Positions 7,892-15,228 of a stretch of 39,049 nucleotides of DNA are shown here, in pieces (the first letter of the stretch is position 1; each line of letters opens with the position of its first letter). A program made the translations under genes and the position numbers. The stretch lies in NCBI GenBank assembly GCA_017513125.1, contig JAFWDI010000005.1:1-39049 (forward strand), read 5' to 3'. The notes under the pieces were generated by a model, which did no database searches, had not been told where the DNA came from, and was given only the letters and a program-made list of their open reading frames with translations. Source of the stretch: Lachnospiraceae bacterium. GTDB taxonomy: Bacteria; Bacillota; Clostridia; Lachnospirales; Lachnospiraceae.

Positions 7892-9166
7892 ATGGAATTA
7901 TCACGAAAAGCGGGACTTCGCGGAGAGATCGCGATTCCCGGCGACAAATCGATCTCGCACCGTGCGGTGATGTTTAACGCGCTCGCGCACGGCGAAGCCC
8001 GCATTACGGGCTTTCTGAACAGCGCGGACTGCGTCTCGACGATCCGCGCTTTCACCGCGATGGGCGCGCAGGTGCGTCAGGACGGCACAGAATGTGTGGT
8101 CCGCGGCGTCGGCCTGCATGGGCTGAGGCAGCCTGACGGGAGCATCGACTGCGGAAACAGCGGGACGACCACGCGTCTGATCAGCGGGATCCTCGCGGGT
8201 CAGACGTTCGGGACCAGGCTTACCGGCGACGCTTCCCTGTCCCAAAGGCCCATGCGGCGGATCATGGATCCGCTGTCCCGGATGGGCGCGGAGATCGTCT
8301 CCGAGCAGGGCAATGACTGCCTTCCGCTCACGGTTCGCGGGGGCGCGCTGCGCGGGATCCGATATGTGTCGCCCGTCGCTTCCGCGCAGGTCAAATCCGC
8401 GGTCCTTCTGGCAGGTCTTTATGCGGACGGGCCGACCACGGTCATCGAGCCGGAACGTTCGCGCGACCACACCGAGCGGATGCTGCGCGCGTTCGGCGCG
8501 AAGATCTCGGTCGACGGGCTGTCGGTCACGGCGGAGCCCTTCGAGCAGCTGGAAGCTCAAGATATCGCGGTACCCGGCGACGTCTCTTCCGCCGCGTTTT
8601 TCCTCGCGGCCGGCGCGGTCTGCCCCGGAAGCGAGATTCTCCTGAAAAACGTAGGCCTGAACCCGACACGGGACGGCGCGGTCCGTGTGCTGCAGGCCAT
8701 GGGAGCGGACCTGACGATTCTGGACCGAAAGGATATCGGCGGCGAACCTTCCGCGGATCTTCTGATCCGCCACTCTTCGCTGAAAGGCTGCACGATCGAG
8801 GGAAGCATCATTCCGACACTGATCGACGAGCTGCCTGTCCTCGCGGTCTGTGCGGCTTATGCGGACGGCGAGACCGTGATTCGCGGTGCGAAGGAGCTTC
8901 GCGTGAAGGAGTCCGACCGCATCAGCGCGGTCTGCGAGGGACTTTCCGCGATGGGCGCGGATGTCGAAGAACTGGAGGACGGCATGATCATCCGCGGCGG
9001 CAGACCGCTTCACGGCGCGGAGATCCGCTGTTTCGACGATCATCGGATCGCGATGAGCTTCGCGGTCGCATCACTGGATGCGGAAGGCACGACCGTTCTT
9101 CATGGCGCCGAGTGCGTAAACATCTCCTATCCCGCTTTTTTCCGGGATCTGTCCGCGCTTGGCTGA
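7892..9166 (+). CDS. aroA: 3-phosphoshikimate 1-carboxyvinyltransferase (EPSP synthase)
   Basis: This 424-residue enzyme joins shikimate-3-phosphate and phosphoenolpyruvate to give EPSP. Visible signatures are GDKSISHR (17-24), the PEP-binding loop NSGTTTR (89-95), the DELPVLAV region, RVKESDRI and the C-terminal DDHRIAMS. The NSGTT(T)R loop resembles the class II (Firmicute-type) enzymes rather than the NAGTAMR of enterobacteria. Two ATGs at 7874 and 7877 overlap the tyrA stop. AAGGGA precedes the ATG at 7892 by six bases, and the family N-terminus begins about there, so 7892 is chosen. A strong hairpin terminator follows at 9230. It is the second gene of a two-gene operon with tyrA. Confidence 0.96.
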   Translation: MELSRKAGLRGEIAIPGDKSISHRAVMFNALAHGEARITGFLNSADCVSTIRAFTAMGAQVRQDGTECVVRGVGLHGLRQPDGSIDCGNSGTTTRLISGILAGQTFGTRLTGDASLSQRPMRRIMDPLSRMGAEIVSEQGNDCLPLTVRGGALRGIRYVSPVASAQVKSAVLLAGLYADGPTTVIEPERSRDHTERMLRAFGAKISVDGLSVTAEPFEQLEAQDIAVPGDVSSAAFFLAAGAVCPGSEILLKNVGLNPTRDGAVRVLQAMGADLTILDRKDIGGEPSADLLIRHSSLKGCTIEGSIIPTLIDELPVLAVCAAYADGETVIRGAKELRVKESDRISAVCEGLSAMGADVEELEDGMIIRGGRPLHGAEIRCFDDHRIAMSFAVASLDAEGTTVLHGAECVNISYPAFFRDLSALG

Positions 9167-9229
9167 ACCGTGCGGGTCCGCCGGATCGGTGTTCTGTACC
9201 CTGTCAGGACCCGTCCCGCCTCATAAAAA

Positions 9230-9262
9230 CGGGCTGCCCGTTACAGGCAGCCCGCATTTTTT
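9230..9262. terminator. Bidirectional terminator between aroA and the Nif11-like gene
   Basis: A perfect nine-pair stem, CGGGCTGCC (9230-9238) with GGCAGCCCG (9246-9254), has a seven-base loop. On the plus strand it is followed by CATTTTTT and on the minus strand by TTTTTATG. It can therefore end both the aroA transcript and that of the converging gene. Confidence 0.9.
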
Positions 9263-9273
9263 ATGCGCCCGGC

Positions 9274-9740
9274 TTAGCCAAAGATCGTAGAAGAATCATA
9301 CATAACGAATCTGTATCCGCAGTTGCGGCATTCAAAATGCCAGTAATCGCTGCCGTCCACCCTGGTTATTACGACATTTTGGGATCCGCACGCGCATACC
9401 ATATTCGAAAAGTAATAATCATCTATGGTGTCGTAATAAAACGCAAAACATCCGAGCTCATGTCCGTCCGGCGCTTCATCTCCGAAAAAGAACATTCCCC
9501 CGGCAACCTGATCCAGATCTTTTTCATCCAGAGCGACCGGTTCCTCAGCTTGCGGCAACTCCTTTTTCAACTCCTGCTCCGCCTGTGCCAGTTCTTCCGC
9601 CGTCACATCGAAACCGGCTTCTGCCGCGACAGCCGCCGCTTCCTCGGGGCCTTTTGAGCCAGCTGTACGCTCAGCGCCCTGTCCGTCCGAACCTTCTTCA
9701 GTAGGTATGGACGCTTCCGGTCCCGCAGGGTATAATGCAT
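9274..9740 (-). CDS. Nif11-family RiPP precursor peptide, apparently frameshifted
   Basis: From about base 9654 down to the stop at 9274 one frame encodes a typical Nif11 leader end: KGPEEAAAVAAEAGF, VTAEEL, then LDEKDLDQVAGG. A 73-residue core follows. That frame has no usable start codon upstream. The expected leader N-terminus (LLKKVRTDRALSVQLAQK) is instead in another frame, starting at an ATG at 9740. The two join if one base is added in the run CAAAAGGCCCC (9646-9656), giving an 82-residue leader plus the core. The core is rich in Phe and Tyr and has Cys at 16, 34, 36, 56 and 59. CACG and CRNCG resemble a zinc ribbon. Nif11 leaders direct peptide-modifying enzymes, but none is seen in this window. 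It may be a recent pseudogene, a programmed -1 shift, or a sequence error. The start is uncertain, as no ribosome-binding site is visible. Confidence 0.7.
9708..9736 (+). promoter_or_regulatory. Promoter of the thymidylate synthase gene
   Basis: A perfect -10 box TATAAT (9731-9736) lies 17 bases after TGGACG (9708-9713), which matches four of six -35 positions. The predicted start, near 9743, gives a leader of about 55 bases. The promoter lies inside the first codons of the opposing Nif11-like gene. Confidence 0.6.
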
Positions 9741-9798
9741 GCAGCCGGAAACGACCGGCCGAAACATTGTTGATGACTGAAAACGGAGCGTGACTGCC

Positions 9799-10653
9799 AT
9801 GACGAAAGCGGATCATTACCTGGTACAGGACATTCGTAATATCCTCGATAACGGCTATCTCGACGAGGACCCGCGCCCGGTCTATCCCGACGGGACTCCG
9901 GCACATACGATCAGTGTAAATCATGTGGTGCGGAAGTACGATCTGAGCCGCGGCGAGTTTCCGATCTCCACCCTGCGCCCGCAGGCATGGAAGACCGGTA
10001 TCCGCGAGATCTTCACGATCTACCAGCACCCGACGAACGTACTCTCCGAGATGAAGGAGTACGGCGTGACCTGGTGGGATCCGTGGGATATCGGCGACGG
10101 CACGATCGGCCAGCGCTACGGTGCCACCGTAAAGCGCTACGATCTGACCGACCGTCTGATCGAGGACATCCGGAAGGATCCTTACGGTAGACGGAAGGTC
10201 CTCTCCCTCTGGCAGGAAACGGACCTGCGTGAGACTCCCGGCCTGGCGCCGTGCGCGTTTCTGACGATCTGGAACGTCCGCGGGGAGTATCTCGACATGG
10301 CCATGATCCAGCGCAGCGGCGATATGCTGACCGCCTCGGGCGCCGGCGGGATCAATGAGATCCAGTACGCCGCGTTCCACATGATGGTCGCGCGCACGGT
10401 CGAAAAACAGCCCGGCGTCTTCACACACTTCGTCGCGAACGAGCAGATCTACGACCGCCATATGGAAAATGCGCAGGAACTGCTCCGCCGTGCCGAAGAA
10501 GCCGCGAAAGAAGATACAGTCGGGGCCGTCCGGCCCATGCTGATCCTGAACCGCGAACCCGGCTGCGCGTTCGAAGACTTCATCATCGAGGATTTCGAGA
10601 TGCGCGATTACACTCCGATGAAGCCGCAGCTGCAGTTCGATCTGGGCATTTGA
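9799..10653 (+). CDS. thyA: Thymidylate synthase (ThyA family, divergent)
   Basis: This 284-residue protein aligns over its length with ThyA, which methylates dUMP to dTMP with methylene-tetrahydrofolate. The nucleophile is C152 in LAPCAF. The neighbouring residue is A153, whereas classical enzymes have PCH. QRSGD (171-175) matches the phosphate-binding QRSxD. N186 aligns with the Asn that selects dUMP over dCMP. HFVANEQIYDRH (210-221) matches the H...Y..H region. The N-terminal RxGT phosphate loop of the E. coli enzyme is not obvious. This fits a divergent clostridial ThyA, and the conserved Asn argues against a dCMP hydroxymethylase. GGAG is 10 bases before the ATG; an upstream GTG at 9790 is too close to it. 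A terminator follows at 10691. Confidence 0.85.
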   Translation: MTKADHYLVQDIRNILDNGYLDEDPRPVYPDGTPAHTISVNHVVRKYDLSRGEFPISTLRPQAWKTGIREIFTIYQHPTNVLSEMKEYGVTWWDPWDIGDGTIGQRYGATVKRYDLTDRLIEDIRKDPYGRRKVLSLWQETDLRETPGLAPCAFLTIWNVRGEYLDMAMIQRSGDMLTASGAGGINEIQYAAFHMMVARTVEKQPGVFTHFVANEQIYDRHMENAQELLRRAEEAAKEDTVGAVRPMLILNREPGCAFEDFIIEDFEMRDYTPMKPQLQFDLGI

Positions 10654-10690
10654 CTTCTCCCGGATCTAAATGTTTCGAAGCATAAAATAA

Positions 10691-10727
10691 CCCCGCGGTA
10701 CGCAAGCGCGCCGCGGGGATCTTTTTT
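10691..10727. terminator. Bidirectional terminator between thyA and yebC
   Basis: CCCCGCGG (10691-10698) pairs perfectly with CCGCGGGG (10711-10718) around a 12-base loop. Six T residues (10722-10727) follow on the plus strand and TTATTTTA on the minus strand. It sits between the convergent stops of thyA and yebC. Confidence 0.9.
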
Positions 10728-10742
10728 CCGATGATCACGGGT

Positions 10743-11471
10743 CTATTCGTCAATGTTCGTATACACCTGCTGCACGTCGTCATCCTCATCCAGCAGGTCC
10801 ATCGTCTTCTGGAACTTCTTCAGGTCTTCCTCGAAGGTCAGCGCCACGGTGGTCTGCGGGATCATGGCCACTTCAGCGTCCGCCATCGGAATGCCGGCCT
10901 CCTCGAGCGCCTCACGCACCTCGGAGAAGCTGTCGGGATCCGTCCAGACGATGTAGCCTTCCTCTTCCTCCTCGAAATCGTCCGCGCCGGCCTCCAGTGC
11001 GGTCATCATGAGCTCATCCGAATCCATGTCGCAGTCTTCCTTCGAGATCACGATCTGACCCTTCTTATCGAACATGAAGGAGACGCAGCCGGTCGTACCG
11101 ACGTTTCCGCCGCCCTTCGTGAAGGCGTTCCGCACGTTCGACGCGGTGCGGTTCTTATTATCCGTCAGGCACTCGACGATGATCGCGACGCCGTTCGGGC
11201 CGTAGCCTTCGTAGGTGATCGACTCGTAGTTCACCGAGCCGAGATCTCCGGCAGCCTTTTTAATGCCGCGCTCGATCGTGTCGTTCGGCATGTTATTCGC
11301 CTTCGCCTTCGCGATGACGTCCTTCAGCTTCGAGTTATTCGCGGGGTCCGGGCCGCCCTCTTTCACGGCGACCGCGATCTCGCGGCCGATCACGGTGAAG
11401 ATCTTACCTTTCGCCGCATCGTTCTTCTCTTTCTTATGCTTAATGTTCGAAAACTTGGAATGTCCGCTCAT
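10743..11471 (-). CDS. yebC: YebC/PmpR-family protein
   Basis: This 242-residue cytoplasmic protein has the hallmark N-terminus [14 protein letters not shown] and the family regions [16 protein letters not shown] and [13 protein letters not shown]. Members were described as DNA-binding regulators. More recent studies in several bacteria link the family to rescue of ribosomes stalled on proline-rich stretches. The length matches the family (about 240). GGAGG stands five bases before the ATG. It is a single gene with its own promoter and a shared terminator with thyA. The downstream half is strongly acidic, as is typical. Confidence 0.95.
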   Translation of the reverse strand: MSGHSKFSNIKHKKEKNDAAKGKIFTVIGREIAVAVKEGGPDPANNSKLKDVIAKAKANNMPNDTIERGIKKAAGDLGSVNYESITYEGYGPNGVAIIVECLTDNKNRTASNVRNAFTKGGGNVGTTGCVSFMFDKKGQIVISKEDCDMDSDELMMTALEAGADDFEEEEEGYIVWTDPDSFSEVREALEEAGIPMADAEVAMIPQTTVALTFEEDLKKFQKTMDLLDEDDDVQQVYTNIDE

Positions 11472-11503
11472 AATATCCTCCGAAAACGCAAATTCACCCG
11501 GCT

Positions 11504-11532
11504 ATCTTACCGCAAAACGCAGCATTTGAGAA
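11504..11532 (-). promoter_or_regulatory. Possible yebC promoter
   Basis: On the minus strand TTCTCA (11532-11527) is followed after 17 bases by TAAGAT (11509-11504), about 30 bases before the yebC start. Just upstream an eight-base inverted repeat (11515-11522 with 11550-11557) overlaps the end of nnrDE without a T run. It may be a weak terminator or chance. Confidence 0.45.
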
Positions 11533-11555
11533 GTGCGAATTAAAGCCGCCTGCGT

Positions 11556-13052
11556 TTAATACTCTTTCAGGACCTCGGCAAGCCCCTCGATGATATCCCC
11601 GGCCATGACGGCACGGGTGCCGAGCTTCGCAGAAGCGGCCTCGCCTGCCAGGCCATGAATGTAGACGCCCATGACCGAAGCGCTCATCCGCGTCATGCCG
11701 GCGGCCAGCAGCGCTCCGATGATACCGCTCAGGGCGTCTCCCGATCCGCCGGTGGCCATGCCGTTGTCGCCGCTCATATTGATGTAAAACTCGTCCGTCC
11801 CGTTCGAGACGATCGTCCGTGCATCCTTCAGGACGCAGACCGCCCCCGTCGCCCTGGCATAGCTGATCGCCGAATCCGGCATCGTCTTCATGACGTCCGC
11901 CGCGGCCCGCGAGGTCAGCGTGGCCATCTCGCCCACGTGCGGGGTGACGATCACGCGGTTTCCGAAATACTCGAGCAATGCCGGCTCGTCCGCCACCGCG
12001 TTCAGGCCGTCCGCGTCGATGACCACCGGACACCGGGCGCTTTTTAGCGCCGCTCCGACCAGCTGCTTCACGTAGTCGGCCCTGCCCATGCCGGGTCCCA
12101 TCACGACCGCGTCCATCTTCCGAACGATCTCGGCGAGCTTCTCCTCGTCGAACCGGTCGGGATGATAGCCGATCACGATCGCCTCGGGGATCAGCGTCTG
12201 CAGCACTCCGCGGTTTTGCTCCGGCGTGAGGATGTAGACCAGCCCCGCACCGGTGCGGTACGCCGCCTTCGCCGCGAAATGCGCGGCTCCGCACATGCCC
12301 GCGGAACCCGCGATCACGAGCACCTTTCCGAACGTGCCCTTGTGTGAACGCGCAGGCCGGATCGGGAGTCGGTCCAGATCATCCTTCCCGTAAGTATAGG
12401 CACGACGGCCGTCCAGATCGCACTCGAGATGTCCCACGTCTTTCACGACGACCCGCCCCGCATACTCGGCCCCGGGCCAGAGCGCGGTGCCCAGCTTTTC
12501 GTACGTAAAAGTCACGGTGGCGTCGCAGCGCACAGCCTTTCCCATGACCGCGCCGGTCTCAGCGTCGATCCCGGAAGGAATGTCGACGGCGATGCGCACG
12601 GCGTCCATGGCATTGATCTGATCGACCAGTTCCGCATAGGAGCCGGTAAGATCCCGCGAAAGGCCGATCCCAAACAGCGCGTCAATGACCAGGTCGTAAT
12701 CTTCCGGTTCCATGCCCAGCTCCGACACGAAAGAACAGCGGACGCCCATGTTCGTGATGATGTTCATCTGCACCGCGAACTCCGGCGTGCGCTTCTCGGT
12801 ATCGCCCATGATGATCACGTCCGGCTCATACCCCGCCTGCGTCAGCAGCCGTGCCGCGGCCAGACCGTCCGCGCCATTGTTTCCGACGCCGCAGACCACC
12901 GCCGCGCGCATGCCCGGCCGCAGATAGCGGAGCGCCTCATCCCTCACCGCGAGCGCCGCGCGTTCCTGCAGGACGAGCGACGGAACGCCGCACTCCTTTA
13001 TGCTGTATTCTTCGACGAGCTTCATGGCTCTTCCGCCCGGAATCAAACGCAT
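11556..13052 (-). CDS. nnrDE: Bifunctional NAD(P)H-hydrate epimerase / ADP-dependent dehydratase
   Basis: This 498-residue two-domain protein repairs hydrated NADH and NADPH. The N-terminal YjeF-like domain (about 1-215) epimerises R- and S-NAD(P)HX and carries GVGNNGADG, where the usual second Gly of GGDG is Ala. The C-terminal ribokinase-like domain (about 225-498) dehydrates S-NAD(P)HX using ADP. It shows GSAGMCGAAHFAAKAA, VMGPGMG, VIDADGLN, VTPHVGEM and the catalytic GGSGD near residue 460. GGAGG is seven bases before the ATG, and the start overlaps the end of acpS by 10 bases. Being third in a rex-acpS-nnrDE transcript, it is plausibly controlled together with the NADH sensor. Confidence 0.95.
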   Translation of the reverse strand: MRLIPGGRAMKLVEEYSIKECGVPSLVLQERAALAVRDEALRYLRPGMRAAVVCGVGNNGADGLAAARLLTQAGYEPDVIIMGDTEKRTPEFAVQMNIITNMGVRCSFVSELGMEPEDYDLVIDALFGIGLSRDLTGSYAELVDQINAMDAVRIAVDIPSGIDAETGAVMGKAVRCDATVTFTYEKLGTALWPGAEYAGRVVVKDVGHLECDLDGRRAYTYGKDDLDRLPIRPARSHKGTFGKVLVIAGSAGMCGAAHFAAKAAYRTGAGLVYILTPEQNRGVLQTLIPEAIVIGYHPDRFDEEKLAEIVRKMDAVVMGPGMGRADYVKQLVGAALKSARCPVVIDADGLNAVADEPALLEYFGNRVIVTPHVGEMATLTSRAAADVMKTMPDSAISYARATGAVCVLKDARTIVSNGTDEFYINMSGDNGMATGGSGDALSGIIGALLAAGMTRMSASVMGVYIHGLAGEAASAKLGTRAVMAGDIIEGLAEVLKEY

Positions 13053-13420
13053 GTTCCTGCCTCCGTTTCCGCCACGGCCAGAGCCGTGACCAGTTCGTCC
13101 GTGTCGCTGATCGAGACGTGTACCCTCACCACGCCGAGCTCCTCAGCTCTTCGCGCGGCGCCCTCATAGAGATTCACGTAGGGTTTCCCGAGGTCGTCGC
13201 GAAGCACCTCGATGTCCCGTGCACGAAATCCCCGGAAACCGGTTCCCAGCGCTTTCGCGACCGCTTCCTTCACAGCAAAATTCCCTGCCAGAACAGCAGG
13301 GAATTCACGGAAATTCTCTCTTTCCGTGTCGGTATAGACTCCTTTGAGGAACGCTTCCCGCTCCGCGAGCCTGCGAATCCTTCCGATCTCGAGAAGATCG
13401 ATACCCACACCCGCGATCAT
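13043..13420 (-). CDS. acpS: Holo-[acyl-carrier-protein] synthase
   Basis: This 125-residue enzyme transfers 4'-phosphopantetheine from CoA to a Ser of acyl carrier protein. D8 in GVGIDLLEI and the Glu of FAVKEAVAKALGTG are the metal-binding pair of the family; RVHVSISD near residue 100 is also typical. Its length (about 120-130) is normal. It starts two bases after the rex stop and overlaps the next gene, so the three genes are translated from one message. The Arg that often precedes FAxKEA is Asn here (GNFAVKEA), a modest deviation. Confidence 0.95.
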   Translation of the reverse strand: MIAGVGIDLLEIGRIRRLAEREAFLKGVYTDTERENFREFPAVLAGNFAVKEAVAKALGTGFRGFRARDIEVLRDDLGKPYVNLYEGAARRAEELGVVRVHVSISDTDELVTALAVAETEAGTCV

Positions 13421-13422
13421 GT

Positions 13423-14052
13423 TCAGCGCCTTTCTCCGAGACGGTAAGACAGTTCCATCATATTCTCAGAGAGATGGATGCTCTCCACAGTGACGTCGTC
13501 CGGAACCTCGAGATCCAGATGTGCGAAATTCATGATGCCTTTAATGCCGTTCGCGACCAGAATATCGGTGACTTCCTGCGCCACGCTCTTCGGCACAGTC
13601 AGGATCGCGATATCCGTCGGATGCTCCGCGAGATACGCGGGAAGCTCGGCCACATCCAGGATCGGAATCCCTCGGATATCCGTCCCGATCAGAGACTTGT
13701 CGACATCGAATACCGCGCGGATAATGAAATTCTTCTCCTCGAACCTCCGGTAACCGGCCAGTGCGTGGCCGAAGTTTCCGCCACCGACGATGATCATGTT
13801 ATGCACCTTATCCAGATAGAGGATCTTTCCGATCTCTTCCTTCAGATGCGCAACGTTATATCCGTAACCCTGCTGGCCGAAACCGCCGAAATTGTTCAGA
13901 TCCTGACGGATCTGCGAGGCAGTCACGTTCATGAGTTTGCTCAGCTGGCCTGAGGAGATGCGCTCCACGCCTTCATACTGCAGTTCGTTCAGATAGCGGT
14001 AGTATCTGGGAAGCCTGCGGATGACCGCACGCGAGATCACTTTTTCGGGCAT
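13423..14052 (-). CDS. rex: Redox-sensing transcriptional repressor Rex
   Basis: This 209-residue regulator has an N-terminal winged-helix domain (1-80, including TASQIRQDLNNFGGFG) and a Rossmann domain that binds NADH or NAD+ (GGGNFGHA from residue 90). Rex represses fermentation and NADH-reoxidation genes when NADH is low and releases DNA when NADH rises. It is first in a tight rex-acpS-nnrDE cluster. A single TTGTTAA half-site lies in its own promoter, but the second half of the usual Rex operator is missing, so autoregulation is unproven. Likely targets in this organism would be elsewhere in the genome. Confidence 0.96.
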   Translation of the reverse strand: MPEKVISRAVIRRLPRYYRYLNELQYEGVERISSGQLSKLMNVTASQIRQDLNNFGGFGQQGYGYNVAHLKEEIGKILYLDKVHNMIIVGGGNFGHALAGYRRFEEKNFIIRAVFDVDKSLIGTDIRGIPILDVAELPAYLAEHPTDIAILTVPKSVAQEVTDILVANGIKGIMNFAHLDLEVPDDVTVESIHLSENMMELSYRLGERR

Positions 14053-14094
14053 TGCTCAGAACCCCTTTCGTGAAAAAATCTACAAACACATCCC

Positions 14095-14123
14095 AGTTTA
14101 ACAACTGCTCAAAAATGTTGCAA
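14095..14123 (-). promoter_or_regulatory. Possible rex promoter
   Basis: On the minus strand TTGCAA (14123-14118) and TAAACT (14100-14095) are separated by 17 bases, about 40 bases before the rex start. Each box matches four of six consensus positions. The -10 region overlaps one Rex-like half-site, TTGTTAA, with no matching partner. Confidence 0.45.
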
Positions 14124-14167
14124 GTAAATGATTCGCCGAATTCGTCCGCGATGCCGGATCTCAATGC

Positions 14168-15166
14168 TTACAGGGGATACTCGTCCGCGATGCTCGTATA
14201 GTTCGAGAACAGCGCGCGCGGCGCCATCTGCCCGATCTCCTCGACCGTCCACTTCTCCTCGCCCTGTTTTACCAGAGACGCGCAGACGACCGGATCGGAG
14301 TGCAGCTGGATGCTGTTTCCGGCCAGCGTAAACACGGATCCGCTTACCTTCTCCGCCTCTTCCGTGCAGAGCCATGCCAGGAACGGTACCAGATAGTCCG
14401 GCGTGGGCGTGTATTCGTACTTCGGCAGCGGCATGCCTTCCTTCACGGTCAGCGAGAAGCCCGCGGCGACCTTCATCGCGTCCAGCTCATAGGCGGCGCG
14501 GGTCTTCGCGAAGGGACCGAAGGCGTTGCAGGTGATGCCGAACTGGCGAAGCTCGATCGCGGCCGCGCGGGTCAGGCCCACGACGCCTGCGTTCGCAGCG
14601 CAGTATTCGGCATGCTTCAGAACGTCACCCATGAAGGCGCGGCTCGTGCAGTTGATGATGCGGCCGAAGCCCTGCTCCTTCATATAGGGGACCGCATACT
14701 TCATCGTCGCGAAGTAGCCCTTCGGCTTCACGGTATTGACATTATCCCAGAGCTCTTCGGAAATGTCCTCGAAGTTCGAGAAGCCGAAGCGGCCCGCGAC
14801 ATTGACCAGAATGTCGATCCGGCCGTATGTGTCCACTGCGGTTTTGATCAGCTGTTCCGCCACGTCAAACTTCGAAATATCGCCGAAGAACGCGGTCGCC
14901 TCGCCTCCGTCGGCGCGGATCGCCATAGCGGTGGTCTCCGCATCGCCGTTCTGCTCGGCTTCTGCGCTCTTATACCACTCCATCTCCTCCTTCGAGAGCT
15001 TCGCCAGACGCTCGGGAGACATCTGCGCGGCGCCGGTTGAACCAGGCTTGCGGTTATTCGTCACGACCTTCGCTCCCTCGGCAGCCAGACCGATCGCGAT
15101 CGCACGGCCGATGCCCTGACCGGATCCGGTGACTACAGCTACTTTCCCCTTTAACAGTTCACTCAT
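14168..15166 (-). CDS. Short-chain dehydrogenase/reductase family protein with altered YxxxK motif
   Basis: This 332-residue protein begins with the SDR nucleotide-binding motif TGSGQGIG (14-21), followed by VVTNNRK and, near residue 128, NVAGR (the NNAG equivalent). The catalytic Ser region is present (S175), and Y188 is followed by C-A-A-N192 where SDR enzymes have YxxxK. The missing Lys normally lowers the Tyr pKa and binds the nicotinamide ribose, so activity may be lost or altered. A charged insertion at about 40-80 and a C-terminal extension beyond 260 make it longer than the usual 250 residues. The substrate cannot be told. It follows icd by 62 bases on the same strand and may share its transcript. 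Confidence 0.85.
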   Translation of the reverse strand: MSELLKGKVAVVTGSGQGIGRAIAIGLAAEGAKVVTNNRKPGSTGAAQMSPERLAKLSKEEMEWYKSAEAEQNGDAETTAMAIRADGGEATAFFGDISKFDVAEQLIKTAVDTYGRIDILVNVAGRFGFSNFEDISEELWDNVNTVKPKGYFATMKYAVPYMKEQGFGRIINCTSRAFMGDVLKHAEYCAANAGVVGLTRAAAIELRQFGITCNAFGPFAKTRAAYELDAMKVAAGFSLTVKEGMPLPKYEYTPTPDYLVPFLAWLCTEEAEKVSGSVFTLAGNSIQLHSDPVVCASLVKQGEEKWTVEEIGQMAPRALFSNYTSIADEYPL

Positions 15167-15228
15167 GGTTCCCTCTCCTTTTCTTATAAGCGTGCTCTTC
15201 GGCCCGCGTTTTACCAGGCATCCGCGCC

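Noticed and set aside
9274..10461. A single 395-codon minus-strand gene covering the Nif11-like core and most of thyA
   Set aside because: Its first part is antisense to thyA and unlike any family; only the last roughly 130 codons carry Nif11 features, and the leader N-terminus lies in another frame.
14095..14104. A Rex operator controlling rex
   Set aside because: Only one TTGTTAA half-site is present; the required inverted partner is absent at the normal spacing.
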